64,000 bases of DNA from Agrobacterium tumefaciens. Its GTDB lineage: Bacteria; Pseudomonadota; Alphaproteobacteria; Rhizobiales; Rhizobiaceae. How positions within the stretch are numbered: the stretch's first letter is position 1; every line of letters begins with the position of its first letter. The notes under the pieces are model-generated. The model searched no databases. It was given only the letters and a program-made list of their open reading frames with translations, and was not told the origin of the DNA. Shown here one piece after another: positions 45,196 through 53,857 of the stretch. The stretch is taken from the NCBI GenBank assembly GCA_025560025.1, contig CP048485.1, forward strand, positions 558,001 to 622,000, in the 5' to 3' direction. The position numbers were made by a program, and so were the translations under genes.

Positions 45196-45465
45196 ATGTC
45201 CGTCAAGGCCTCAGTTTCCATCTCCGATCAACAGGACAGTTTCGCCCGAAGGCTGGTCGAGGAAGGGCGTTATGCCAGCCTCAGTGCCGTTGTGCAGCGT
45301 GGGCTGGAACTGCTTCGGCAGGAAACGGAACTGAAGGACGCCGAACTTGCCGCGCTTCGTGATTTGCTGGTTGAGCGAGGGCAGGGCGACTTCGTCTCCT
45401 TGGAAGACGGCAAGGAAAGAACGGCGGCCATGATAGCAGCCCGGAAGGCCAGCCATGGCCTTTAA
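45196..45465 (+). CDS. parD: ParD-type antitoxin (ribbon-helix-helix)
   Basis: 89 residues. The N-terminal RHH DNA-binding part (KASVSISDQQDSFARRLVEEGRYASLSAVVQRGLELLRQE) is followed by a toxin-binding tail. GAGGGAGTGCCACA precedes the ATG. It overlaps the toxin gene by 11 bp, as usual for type II modules, and probably represses its own promoter through the adjacent palindrome. Confidence 0.9.
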   Translation: MSVKASVSISDQQDSFARRLVEEGRYASLSAVVQRGLELLRQETELKDAELAALRDLLVERGQGDFVSLEDGKERTAAMIAARKASHGL

Positions 45466-45820
45466 GGTCCTGCGTTCAACGCAGACGGATCAGGACCTCG
45501 GCCTCATTCTCGATCATCTTATCCAGTCCTATCTCGACCTCGGCGACGCGTTGCCAGCGGCTTTCAAGCGCGCGGCGCGACGCGTGGGATCGATTGAAGC
45601 GGATATGGAAGCGCTTCACAAAGCACCTTTTCAGGGGACATTATTGCCGGAAATATTGCCCGACCTTCGCCGGGTAACAAAAAATAAGGCTGTCTTTTAT
45701 TTCGATGTCGATGAGGCAGAAAAGACCGTGCGCATCCTTGCCGTCTTCTTCGGCGGACAGGACCATCAGCGCCATATGTTGAAGCGCCTCTCGTCAGGCC
45801 CGGCCGCCGCCGCCAGTTAG
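45455..45820 (+). CDS. parE: ParE/RelE-family toxin
   Basis: 121 residues of the ParE fold: FKVLRSTQTDQDLGLILDHLIQSYLDLGD at the start, then the conserved stretch LPEILPDLRRVTKNKAVFYFDVDEAEKTVRILAVFFGGQDH. ParE poisons DNA gyrase; RelE-like relatives cut mRNA. It is somewhat longer than typical (95-110 aa). Its stop overlaps the convergent acidic-protein gene. Confidence 0.88.
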   Translation: MAFKVLRSTQTDQDLGLILDHLIQSYLDLGDALPAAFKRAARRVGSIEADMEALHKAPFQGTLLPEILPDLRRVTKNKAVFYFDVDEAEKTVRILAVFFGGQDHQRHMLKRLSSGPAAAAS

Positions 45821-46065
45821 ACCTCGTCGAAAGCCCCGCCTTCCCGCGAGGGATTGCGGTCGATTACCCGTTCCTCGGCATCGTCGGGCAGGGCTTCGTC
45901 GCTTTCCTGATAGGGATCGTCCTCGCTCTCTGCCTCTTCCTCCTCGATTTCCTGTTCGATCGATTGCGGAATTTCTCCCTTGGCCGGAAGGGCGTCGATG
46001 TCGAGATCGAGCAGGTCCTCGCCCATGGCGTCTTCGTTGCGGGGCATGATTTTCTCGCGTTCCAT
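45817..46065 (-). CDS. Small acidic hypothetical protein, 82 aa
   Basis: The ATG at 46065 has AAGGA eight bases upstream; ATGs at 46089 and 46047 are alternatives. The product is strongly acidic (EQEIEEEEAESEDDPYQESDEALPDDAEERVIDR), probably disordered and cytoplasmic. No family recognised. It is convergent with parE, the stops overlapping, and divergent from the MFS gene. Confidence 0.65.
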   Translation of the reverse strand: MEREKIMPRNEDAMGEDLLDLDIDALPAKGEIPQSIEQEIEEEEAESEDDPYQESDEALPDDAEERVIDRNPSREGGAFDEV

Positions 46066-46166
46066 GACGGTGTCCTTTCTGTCGGTCATTGAGCAAACGG
46101 CCGGGGACGCGGAGAGTTCCTGAGTAAGGTCATTTCGTTCAATCGCTATCGCGTGAAAAAGGCGTC

Positions 46167-46197
46167 TTGACCTCAACAGTGCTTGAGGTTCTAGTTT
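46167..46197 (+). promoter_or_regulatory. SoxR-like operator/promoter upstream of the MFS gene
   Basis: TTGACC (46167-46172), a 19-bp spacer and TAGTTT (46192-46197). Inside is the 18-bp dyad CCTCAACAGTGCTTGAGG (46171-46188), matching the SoxR box half-sites CCTCAAG/CTTGAGG with one mismatch. The MFS start is 37 bp downstream. Confidence 0.7.
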
Positions 46198-46233
46198 GCC
46201 CGCCGTACCCGAAAAAATGGAAAGGATACGGTT

Positions 46234-47631
46234 TTGACGAGTGTGGAAATGACGGAGAAAAACGGCTGGAGCGAATTGTTGAGCGGGGCGAACCTCTCGC
46301 TTCTGACCGTCATTTCCTCCGGTATCGGCCTGCATGCCTTCAATCAGTTTGCGGTGGTGACGGCCTTGCCGGTCGCCGTGCGTGAAATTGGTGGCGCTGC
46401 CTTTTACAGCTGGGCCTATAGCCTTTATTTCGTCGGTTCCGTGGCGGGCGGTGTCACCGCCGTTCTGTTTCGCGAGCGATTTGGCGCGCGCGCCGTCCTC
46501 CTCCTGTGCTGCCTGATTTTTTCCATCGGCTCCGTCATGTCGGCGCTCGCCGACAGCTTTTTATGGGTCGTCATCGGCCGGGCATTGCAGGGGCTTGCCG
46601 ACGGTCTGATCGTGGCGGTGTGCTACAGCCTCATACCCGCCGGTTTCCGTTCCGCCCTGCTGCCCAAGGTCTTCGCCATCGAGGCGGCCATCTGGGCGGT
46701 CGCGTCTTTCATCGGGCCGTTGACCGGTGGTTTTGCCACCGAGCACGTGTCATGGCGCGCCACCTTCCTTTTGTCGGCGCCCCTGATTGCGCTGTTGCTG
46801 GCTTATACGAACTCTGCCGTATCCGCCGAGAGGCCGGTGGTAGCGACGCGCAAACCGCTGGTGCCCTTGTCCCTTTGCCTTGTTGGCGCCCTGGCTTTTT
46901 CGGCGCCTTCCGCCTTTGAGGATGCGACCCTGCGCGTCATCGCCCTGCTTGCCGGGGCAGCGCTGTTATGGGCGGCGCTGAAGGCGGGCATCCGCCCTTC
47001 CACCGCTCTTTTCCCGAAGGATTCCTTCCGGCTGAAGACGGTGCTCGGCAGTGGTTTCTGGGTGCTGTTCCTGATGTCCTATGCCCATGCGCTGGGCAGC
47101 GTCTATCTGGCCTACGTTGCCATCAATCTCTGGCAATACGAACCGACTTTCGCCGGCTTCATCGTCGTGACCATGCCGCTTGCCTGGAGCCTGGTGGCCA
47201 TGCTCATCGGCAGCCTGCGCTCCGACCGCCTGCGGGAAATTTGCCTGCATTACGGTCCTTATCAGATGGTGCCGGGATGCGCCCTGCTTGGACTGGGGCT
47301 TTCGACGGGGAACTGGGCGGAAATGCTGGCCGGGCAAATCCTCATCGGTTCGGCCTTCGGCATGTCATGGGCAGGCATCAGCCAGGCGGCCATGGAGGCG
47401 GCACCTGAAGAGGAGCGCAAGATGACGGGCGCGCTTCTGCCCACGGTCGCGACACTCGGAGCCGCGGCCGGAGCGGGCGCAAGCGGCACGGTTGCGGCCG
47501 CAACCGATCTGGTCACGCAGATCGATCTCGCCGATGTGACAATGCCGATGGTCTATCTTTATGGGCTGGGCGTTCTCGTTTCGCTGCTGGCGATCCTGAC
47601 GACGCGCGGTCTGCGAAGCGCGGAGCGTTAA
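46234..47631 (+). CDS. MFS transporter, DHA2-like drug efflux type
   Basis: 465 residues, about 14 hydrophobic segments. Motif-A-like LFRERFGARAVLL follows helix 2, and VIGRALQGLADGLIVAVCY resembles the drug-exporter helix 4-5 region. The TTG start is supported by AAGGA seven bases upstream; GTG 46243 and ATG 46249 are in frame alternatives. A SoxR-like promoter suggests induction by redox-cycling compounds, in line with SoxR regulons of non-enteric bacteria that contain efflux pumps. Substrates unknown. Confidence 0.88.
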   Translation: MTSVEMTEKNGWSELLSGANLSLLTVISSGIGLHAFNQFAVVTALPVAVREIGGAAFYSWAYSLYFVGSVAGGVTAVLFRERFGARAVLLLCCLIFSIGSVMSALADSFLWVVIGRALQGLADGLIVAVCYSLIPAGFRSALLPKVFAIEAAIWAVASFIGPLTGGFATEHVSWRATFLLSAPLIALLLAYTNSAVSAERPVVATRKPLVPLSLCLVGALAFSAPSAFEDATLRVIALLAGAALLWAALKAGIRPSTALFPKDSFRLKTVLGSGFWVLFLMSYAHALGSVYLAYVAINLWQYEPTFAGFIVVTMPLAWSLVAMLIGSLRSDRLREICLHYGPYQMVPGCALLGLGLSTGNWAEMLAGQILIGSAFGMSWAGISQAAMEAAPEEERKMTGALLPTVATLGAAAGAGASGTVAAATDLVTQIDLADVTMPMVYLYGLGVLVSLLAILTTRGLRSAER

Positions 47632-47653
47632 ATCTCCGCCACGTGGCGGCGGT

Positions 47654-47827
47654 TTACGACTGGGTGGCGGCGATGGTGATCGCCGCCAGATAAACGACGA
47701 AAGACATGATCGCGATTGCGCCGATAATGATGATGATGCCCTTGCCGGCACGTTTTTTCTCGGCCTTGTTTTCATTGGCCTCGGTCGGAAACAGGATGGG
47801 ATCGCTGGTATCGCGGATTTTGGTCAT
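47654..47827 (-). CDS. Small single-helix membrane protein, 57 aa
   Basis: AAAGGAG precedes the ATG at 47827. A charged cytoplasmic part (TKIRDTSDPILFPTEANENKAEKKRAGK) is followed by one membrane helix (GIIIIIGAIAIMSFVVYLAAITIAA). No family recognised. Convergent with the MFS gene and upstream-proximal to nothing on its own strand except the GH32 gene, whose stop is 72 bp beyond its start. Confidence 0.7.
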   Translation of the reverse strand: MTKIRDTSDPILFPTEANENKAEKKRAGKGIIIIIGAIAIMSFVVYLAAITIAATQS

Positions 47828-47898
47828 GCCGGTTCTCCTTTCGGCGGATGTATCGGGCGGTTTCGATCTATCAACCGCCCGATCCGCCAAAAGGTTCC

Positions 47899-49614
47899 TC
47901 AGGGTTTCAGCGCCCAGCTGGTGGCATGCACCACCGCACCGGGGCCGGCCTTCAGCAGCGCCGAGCGCACCGGTTCAAAACCCTCAATGCGCTTGGTGCC
48001 CACATATCGGCCGCGATTGGCGAAAACTTCGATGGAGCCGTAATCCAGAAAGATGCGGACGCGCGAGGCTCTTGCGCCCGTGGCGATGTAATGCGGCGAA
48101 GGACCTTCCCGCCCGTCTTCGTGGCGTATCCACAGGCCCGTTTCATCGGAAACGACGCCCAGCCTGACCGCCGGATGATCGAGCACCAGTTCGAAGGGCG
48201 CGCCGGGTGAGGCAAGCTCGAACAATATTTCCACCGCCCCGTTGATGAAGGTAACGCGTTCGCCGGCGGCCAGCCGCGTGCGGTCGAGAATATGGCTGCG
48301 CAGGCTTTCCGCCGCACCGATGGGCGGGGTCAGCAGCTCGCCGTTTGCATAGTGAATCCGGCGCGGCAGCGTCATGGAGGTGGGAAAATCGATCTCCGGA
48401 TTGGCATCCGCCCAATTGGCCAGCCAGCCGATGCCGATGATGCTGTCGCCATCCAGAAAGGCCTGGAAGGCGTAATTATCGGTGCCGAAATCCAGCTCCT
48501 GCCCGGATTCCTTGGTGAAGAGCTTGCCGTCGAACCAGCCGACATCGGCCATGGTGAGGTTCTTGCGGCCGGTCTCCGGGTCCTCCGAATGCATCAGCCC
48601 ATAGACCAGCACCCAGCGGGTGGAGCGGGCATTGGCGGGTCCATCGAGCGGCAGCAGACAGGGGCATTCGATGGCCGTGGTTTTATAACGGGTTTCCACC
48701 CACAGCTTGCCCACATAGGTCCAGCCCGATGCGGCGGTGGGGTCCAGCGTCTCGTAAAGCAGGATCACACCGCCGCCATCGCTCTGGCTACCGAGCACCA
48801 TTTTCCACAGGCCGTCGGGGCCGCGAAAGACATAAGGGTCGCGGAAATCCGGCGTCAGCCCCTGTCCGTCCGGGCGGTGGCCGAGAATGACCTCGGCCTG
48901 TCCGGCCATGATGAGATCGGAGGAGGTGGCGGTGAGCTGTATCTGCTGTTCGGGGATGCGGTCCTGCACCTGCTCGGTGAAGAAGACGCGGATGCCCGTG
49001 CCTTCCACCAGCGGAATGGTGGAACCGGAATAGGCGCCGCCGCGCTTGTCCGGCCGCGTCGTCAGATCTTCGGAAGGGAAAAGGAAGATCGGCAGGTGCC
49101 GCCAGCGCAGATAATCCGACGAGACGGCATGGCCCCAATGCATGGTGTTCCAGCGCAGCCCGTGCGAATAATGCTGATAGAACAGGTGCGGGCGCCCCTC
49201 GAAGCGTCCGAAACCGTTCGGGTCGTTCATCCAGCCGAAAGGCGGGCGGAAGTGATAGCTGCCGGGAAGCTCCGGTGCGGCATTGTCCGGCTTGGTATGG
49301 ACGACGGTAATGCCGGTTTCGAGCACATCCGACGCCGTGAACCAGTAGATGACGGAAACGGCTGTTGTGACCGTGTCGTAACTCAGCTCCACATGGCCGC
49401 CGCCAAAAACCTGATAGATTCGAAAACCGAACTCTTCCGTGTTGACGCTTGAAACCTCAGCGAATTTTCCATTCTGATTGGAAAAGGAGACGGCACCCGG
49501 CTCGGCATCTTTCTTCGCCTTCAGCCAGACATGGAAGGTGGCGTTGACGGGCAGGTCGGTGTGAATGATGCGGATGGCGCTTTCCGGCTCGGCTACGGCT
49601 TCAACGACGGTCAT
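47899..49614 (-). CDS. GH32 family fructosidase (levanase/invertase type)
   Basis: 571 residues. GH32 catalytic motifs: W128-MNDPNG with nucleophile D131, RDP at 258-260 and E316-C317 (acid/base). The C-terminal beta-sandwich contains RIFLDYGSIEVFANRGRYV. The first ~115 residues form an extra domain without a signal peptide, so the enzyme appears cytoplasmic; it would cleave beta-fructosyl ends of sucrose, levan or inulin oligomers. AAAGGAAAAGC precedes the ATG. No transporter is adjacent. Confidence 0.9.
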   Translation of the reverse strand: MTVVEAVAEPESAIRIIHTDLPVNATFHVWLKAKKDAEPGAVSFSNQNGKFAEVSSVNTEEFGFRIYQVFGGGHVELSYDTVTTAVSVIYWFTASDVLETGITVVHTKPDNAAPELPGSYHFRPPFGWMNDPNGFGRFEGRPHLFYQHYSHGLRWNTMHWGHAVSSDYLRWRHLPIFLFPSEDLTTRPDKRGGAYSGSTIPLVEGTGIRVFFTEQVQDRIPEQQIQLTATSSDLIMAGQAEVILGHRPDGQGLTPDFRDPYVFRGPDGLWKMVLGSQSDGGGVILLYETLDPTAASGWTYVGKLWVETRYKTTAIECPCLLPLDGPANARSTRWVLVYGLMHSEDPETGRKNLTMADVGWFDGKLFTKESGQELDFGTDNYAFQAFLDGDSIIGIGWLANWADANPEIDFPTSMTLPRRIHYANGELLTPPIGAAESLRSHILDRTRLAAGERVTFINGAVEILFELASPGAPFELVLDHPAVRLGVVSDETGLWIRHEDGREGPSPHYIATGARASRVRIFLDYGSIEVFANRGRYVGTKRIEGFEPVRSALLKAGPGAVVHATSWALKP

Positions 49615-49779
49615 TGCTTTTCCTTTCCTTCGGCATTCTGCGGGTCAAGCATAGGAACGATGATGGCGCGGGAAAGTTCATTGCGCAAAATTGAATGAGG
49701 CGATGGAGGAGGTTGGGCATTTATCGCTCGCATCCGCCGCCTTCCGGCCCCATATAGGGGCAAAGCAGGGAGTTTATCC

Positions 49780-51243
49780 GTGATGAAATTCGACAATTCC
49801 TATGCCCGCCTGCCGGAACGGTTCAGCGCCGCCGTGCTGCCGACGCCGGTGAAGGCGCCGCGGCTCATCGCCTTCAATCGTGGGCTGGCCGATGAACTCC
49901 TTCTCGATGTGGCCGGCCTTGACGATGAAAGGCTGGCGGCGATCTTTTCCGGCAATGTCGTGCCGCAGGGGGCAGAGCCGCTGGCCATGGCCTATGCCGG
50001 CCACCAGTTCGGCGGTTTCGTGCCGCAGCTGGGCGATGGCCGCGCCATTCTGCTGGGTGAGGTGATCGACAGGAACGGCAAACGCCGCGATATCCAGCTG
50101 AAGGGCTCCGGCCCGACGCCGTTTTCGCGCCGGGGAGACGGTCGCGCGGCCCTTGGCCCGGTGCTGCGCGAATATATCGTGTCGGAAGCGATGTTTGCAC
50201 TTGGCATTCCCGCCACGCGGGCGCTGGCGGCTGTCCTCTCCGGCGAGAGGGTGCAGCGCGAAGTCGGCCTGCCGGGTGGTGTTTTCACCCGCGTGGCGGC
50301 AAGCCATATCCGGGTCGGCACGTTCCAGTTCTTCGCGGCGCGCGAGGATGACGAGGCGATCAGGAACCTCGCGGACTATGTGATCGACCGTCATTATCCC
50401 GAGGCGAAACAGGCAGACAATCCCTATCTCGCCCTGCTGCAAGGCATCGCCGAGAGGCAATGCGACCTCATCGCCCGCTGGATGATGGTGGGCTTCATCC
50501 ATGGCGTGATGAATACCGACAATATGGCGGTGTCAGGCGAAACCATCGATTTCGGCCCCTGCGCGTTCCTTGACGAATATCATCCGAACAAGGTCTTTTC
50601 CTCCATCGATGCGCAGGGCCGTTATGCTTTCAACAACCAGCCGGGCATCGCGCAATGGAACATTGCAAGGCTGGCGGAATGCCTGCTGCCGCTGCTCGAT
50701 CCGCAGGTGGAAAAAGCCGCCGAACTCGCCAATGCCGTTCTCGCCGATTTCGCCGCCGCCTTTCCCAAACGCTGGCTTACCGGCATGCGCGAAAAGCTTG
50801 GCCTGACGGTGGAGGAAGAGGGCGACATCGATCTGGTGCAGGCGCTGCTGGCGCTGATGCAGGCATCGGAGGCGGATTATACGCTGACCTTCCGGCGTCT
50901 TTCCCATGCGGCCAATGGCGATGCCGAACCATTTCGCGGCATGTTCATCGATATTTCGGGGGCAGACGAATTTCTGGCGCGCTGGCGGGAAAGAGCCGGT
51001 CGCGAGGAGATTTCCGATTCCGAACGATCAGCGGCGATGCTCTCCGTCAATCCCGCCATCATCCCGCGCAACCACCGTATCGAGGAACTGATCGAGGCAG
51101 CGGTGGAAGAGGGGGATTTCGAGCCCTTCCACGCCATGCTGAGAGCAATCGCCACGCCTTTCGAGGAGCGGCCGGATAATTTTGTCTATATGCAGCCGCC
51201 GATGAGCCATGAGCGGGTGTTCAGGACCTTTTGCGGGACGTGA
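49780..51243 (+). CDS. selO: Protein adenylyltransferase SelO (YdiU family)
   Basis: 487 residues of the SelO pseudokinase family, which transfers AMP to Ser/Thr/Tyr of redox proteins. Visible hallmarks: MAYAGHQFGGFVPQLGDGRAILLGE, DIQLKGSGPTPFSRRGDGRAALGPVLREYIVSEAM, HGVMNTDNMAVSGETIDFGPCAFLD. A Cys stands third from the end (FCGT), where eukaryotic SelO has Sec. The GTG at 49780 is well spaced from AGGGAG; the adjacent ATG 49783 is equally possible. Confidence 0.92.
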   Translation: MMKFDNSYARLPERFSAAVLPTPVKAPRLIAFNRGLADELLLDVAGLDDERLAAIFSGNVVPQGAEPLAMAYAGHQFGGFVPQLGDGRAILLGEVIDRNGKRRDIQLKGSGPTPFSRRGDGRAALGPVLREYIVSEAMFALGIPATRALAAVLSGERVQREVGLPGGVFTRVAASHIRVGTFQFFAAREDDEAIRNLADYVIDRHYPEAKQADNPYLALLQGIAERQCDLIARWMMVGFIHGVMNTDNMAVSGETIDFGPCAFLDEYHPNKVFSSIDAQGRYAFNNQPGIAQWNIARLAECLLPLLDPQVEKAAELANAVLADFAAAFPKRWLTGMREKLGLTVEEEGDIDLVQALLALMQASEADYTLTFRRLSHAANGDAEPFRGMFIDISGADEFLARWRERAGREEISDSERSAAMLSVNPAIIPRNHRIEELIEAAVEEGDFEPFHAMLRAIATPFEERPDNFVYMQPPMSHERVFRTFCGT

Positions 51244-51290
51244 ACGCGGCGCTGATCCGCAGCGCCGGAGCGAGCGGGTGCCTGTTTCGC

Positions 51291-51410
51291 CTTCTCCCCG
51301 AGGGGGAGAAGGTCGCGGCAGCGGGATGAGGGGGCAAGGGTGCGATCCATCGCTGGCGTTGCCCCCTCACCCGACCCTTCGGGCCACCTTCTCCCCGGCG
51401 GGGAGAAGAA
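51291..51410. repeat. Palindromic intergenic element, family C, copy 3
   Basis: Left hairpin CTTCTCCCCGAGGGGGAGAAG, GTCGCGGCAGCGGGATGAGG, spacer GCAAGGGTGCGATCC..., then GCCCCCTCACCCGACCCTTC and right hairpin CTTCTCCCCGGCGGGGAGAAG. It lies between the convergent selO and dehydrogenase genes. Confidence 0.9.
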
Positions 51411-51436
51411 ACCGGCGGCGATGCTGTGCCTTTAAA

Positions 51437-52537
51437 TCACCCAACCCGGGCCAGCGGCTCATGCGCACCATAATAGTGCCCGAACCGGTTTTCGAGGAAC
51501 TTCGGCAGCGCCACTTCCTCCTGTCGCACGAAGCCCTTCTGCGGCAGGGCGCCTTCGGCGAGCAGATCGAGAACCGTGCAGATGCCGGCGGCGGTGGTGA
51601 TCTGGATGGCGCTCATCATCCGGCCGGAAACCGGGCCGGCATAGACCTTGTTGGCATAGGTTTCCTGCAGGAAACGGCCGTTGCGGGTGCCGCAGACGGT
51701 GACGAAGACGATGACTACATCCTGCATGGTGCCGGGCAGGGCGTTTTCGAACAGGTCCTTCAGCACATCGCGGCGATTGCGCAGGTTGAGGTCGTTCAAC
51801 AGCGCCTTCATGATCGCCACATGGCCGGGATAACGGATGGTGCGGTAATTCATCGTCCGCACCTTGCCTTCCAGCGTCGCGCAGAGCGTGCCGAGGCCGC
51901 CCGAGGTGTTAAACGCCTCGTAGGTGACGCCGTCGAGCGAAAATTCCTCGCGCTCCTCAAGCGCCGGAACGGCGGTAAGGCGGCCTTCGACGATTGCTTC
52001 GCAGGGCTCGATATATTCGTTGATCAGCCCGTCCGTGCTCCAGGTGAGGTTGTAATTGAGCGCATTGGACGGATATTGCGGTAGAGCGCCTACGCGCATG
52101 CGCACGCTGTCCAGTTTGTCGAACTTGGCGGCAAGATCGGCAGCGACGATGGAGATGAAGCCGGGCGCAAGGCCGCATTGCGGGATGAGCGCCGTCCCGG
52201 CTGTTTCCGCGAGAGCCTTGACCTTGCGGGTGGATTCCACGTCTTCGGTGAGATCGAGATAATGCGTGCCGACAGTAACGGCCGCTTCGGCGATGCCCGC
52301 CGTCAGGTGGAAGGGGGCGGCGGAGAGCACGGCGAATTTGCCCTTCAGCAGCGCTTCCAGAGCGGGACGGTCGGTGATGTCGACGATTTCGGTGTCGACC
52401 CGTTCATGCGCCGGCACATTGGCCAGCTGATCGGCCGAACGGTCGGCGACGGTGATGCGATAATCGCCTGATGCGGCCAGCATCCAGGCGATGGCCGACC
52501 CGATATTGCCCGCGCCGATGACGACAATGTTTTTCAT
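51437..52537 (-). CDS. Saccharopine dehydrogenase family oxidoreductase, possibly lysine 6-dehydrogenase
   Basis: 366 residues. NAD(P)-binding GAGNIGSAIAWML at the start, then the saccharopine-dehydrogenase C-terminal domain with GLAPGFISIVAADLAAKFDKLDSVRMRVGALP and NTSGGLGTL. GGGGAA precedes the ATG. The length fits L-lysine 6-dehydrogenase (an activity known from Agrobacterium) better than bifunctional saccharopine enzymes. It is divergent from an Lrp-type regulator, consistent with induction by an amino acid. The reaction is inferred. Confidence 0.85.
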   Translation of the reverse strand: MKNIVVIGAGNIGSAIAWMLAASGDYRITVADRSADQLANVPAHERVDTEIVDITDRPALEALLKGKFAVLSAAPFHLTAGIAEAAVTVGTHYLDLTEDVESTRKVKALAETAGTALIPQCGLAPGFISIVAADLAAKFDKLDSVRMRVGALPQYPSNALNYNLTWSTDGLINEYIEPCEAIVEGRLTAVPALEEREEFSLDGVTYEAFNTSGGLGTLCATLEGKVRTMNYRTIRYPGHVAIMKALLNDLNLRNRRDVLKDLFENALPGTMQDVVIVFVTVCGTRNGRFLQETYANKVYAGPVSGRMMSAIQITTAAGICTVLDLLAEGALPQKGFVRQEEVALPKFLENRFGHYYGAHEPLARVG

Positions 52538-52681
52538 GTTTTTGTTCCCCGCAATGAATGCAAATGTGTCAGCGCAGATGCGCTTCAGGAACAGAATGCC
52601 AGTTTTTATTGACGATTCGCAGCTTCACTATGTGCGGATAGCGGGTTAATATTAGGCAATAAGACGACAGGATTGGTCACT

Positions 52682-53113
52682 ATGACGATTGCCGACAAGG
52701 ACCGGGCGCTGCTCGCCCTGCTTTCCGAAAATGCCCGCATGCCGGTGGCGGAACTGGCGCGCAAACTCGGCCTTTCGCGCACCACGGTGCAGGCCCGTAT
52801 CGAGCGGCTGGAGGCGGACGGCGTGATCGCGGGTTATGGCCTCAGGCTTTCGGAAAGCTATCTTTCCGGGCTGGTGCGCGCCCATGTGCTGATTACCATC
52901 GGGCCGAAGGCGCTGCCCGGTGTGACGGCGGCCCTTGCCGCCATCAAGGAGGTGACGACGCTGCATTCGGTGAGCGGCACCTTCGATCTCATTGCCATTC
53001 TGGCCGCACCTTCGATCCTTGATCTCGACCGGTTGATCGACAGGATCGGCGCGCTTGACGGCGTGGAGCGGACGTTGTCGTCGATCATTCTGTCGACGCG
53101 GATTTCGCGGTAG
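52682..53113 (+). CDS. Lrp/AsnC family transcriptional regulator
   Basis: 143 residues. N-terminal helix-turn-helix (LSENARMPVAELARKLGLSRTTVQARIERLEADGVIAGYG) and a C-terminal RAM/ligand domain (HVLITIGPKALPGVTAALAAI ... VSGTFDLIAILAAP). AGGA lies nine bases before the ATG. It is transcribed divergently from the dehydrogenase gene across 144 bp and most likely controls it in response to an amino acid such as lysine. Confidence 0.92.
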   Translation: MTIADKDRALLALLSENARMPVAELARKLGLSRTTVQARIERLEADGVIAGYGLRLSESYLSGLVRAHVLITIGPKALPGVTAALAAIKEVTTLHSVSGTFDLIAILAAPSILDLDRLIDRIGALDGVERTLSSIILSTRISR

Positions 53114-53147
53114 GAGCGTTTGAGGGAGTGGAAGATACGCGAAACCC

Positions 53148-53271
53148 GCTTCCGTCATGCCGGACTCGATCCGGCATCCAGCCGACGCGCGCCTGCGCGG
53201 CGAATAGAGTCTTTTCAGCCCAAGGACTTGGGCTGGCTGGATACCGGATCAAGTCCGGTATGACGGAAGCG
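53148..53271. repeat. Palindromic intergenic element, family A, copy 4
   Basis: Arms CGCTTCCGTCATGCCGGACT and GTCCGGTATGACGGAAGCG pair; the core holds CAGCCGACGCGCGCCTGCGC and AGCCCAAGGACTTGGGCT as in copy 1. It lies between the convergent lrp-type and hxlR-type genes. Confidence 0.9.
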
Positions 53272-53345
53272 ATGGTCTGCAAAACGAAGCGGCAAAGGAG
53301 TTTGCCGCTCCCATGCTTCCGTCGCTACGCGGGCGCGAAGACCCT

Positions 53346-53714
53346 CTAAACCACCGCCCGCTCATCATAAGCCCTCTGCGCCGCCATAACCGCGTCGATA
53401 TTCCCCTCTGCCCAATGGGCAAGCGCCGCCACTGTGTCGGTCAGCGTCCGCCCCAGCGGCGTCAGCGAATATTCGACCGTCACCGGCACGGTCGGGAACA
53501 CCTGCCTCGAAATCAGCCCGTCGCGCTCGAGCTTCTTCAGCGTCTGCGACAGGACTTTTTGCGAAATGCCCTTGATTTCCCGGCGCAGCAGATTGAAGCG
53601 CACCGCTTCCACCCGCAGCCGGTCGAGGATCAGCAGCGCCCATTTGTCGGCAATCCTGTCCAGCACCATGCGGGTGGGGCAGCGGTCTTCATAGACGTCA
53701 TAGATACGTTCCAT
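53346..53714 (-). CDS. HxlR family transcriptional regulator
   Basis: 122 residues, winged helix of the HxlR type: YEDRCPTRMVLDRIADKWALLILDRL then RREIKGISQKVLSQTLKKLERDGLISRQ. The Cys in DRCPTR is the conserved redox- or aldehyde-sensing Cys of HxlR/QorR/YodB proteins. Divergent from an NmrA-like reductase gene, the common arrangement for quinone- or aldehyde-responsive pairs. Confidence 0.92.
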   Translation of the reverse strand: MERIYDVYEDRCPTRMVLDRIADKWALLILDRLRVEAVRFNLLRREIKGISQKVLSQTLKKLERDGLISRQVFPTVPVTVEYSLTPLGRTLTDTVAALAHWAEGNIDAVMAAQRAYDERAVV

Positions 53715-53857
53715 GGGTTCATTCCGTCGTTTCAGGGGCCATGCCGGTTTCCGAAAGGAAACCAGCTAACCGAAAAGTGCTCTCTTTTCATGATTTCGCA
53801 AACGCAGTACCTGTGTTTTCGAAACATGGTTTCCATCAGATACTACGGAGATTTGAG

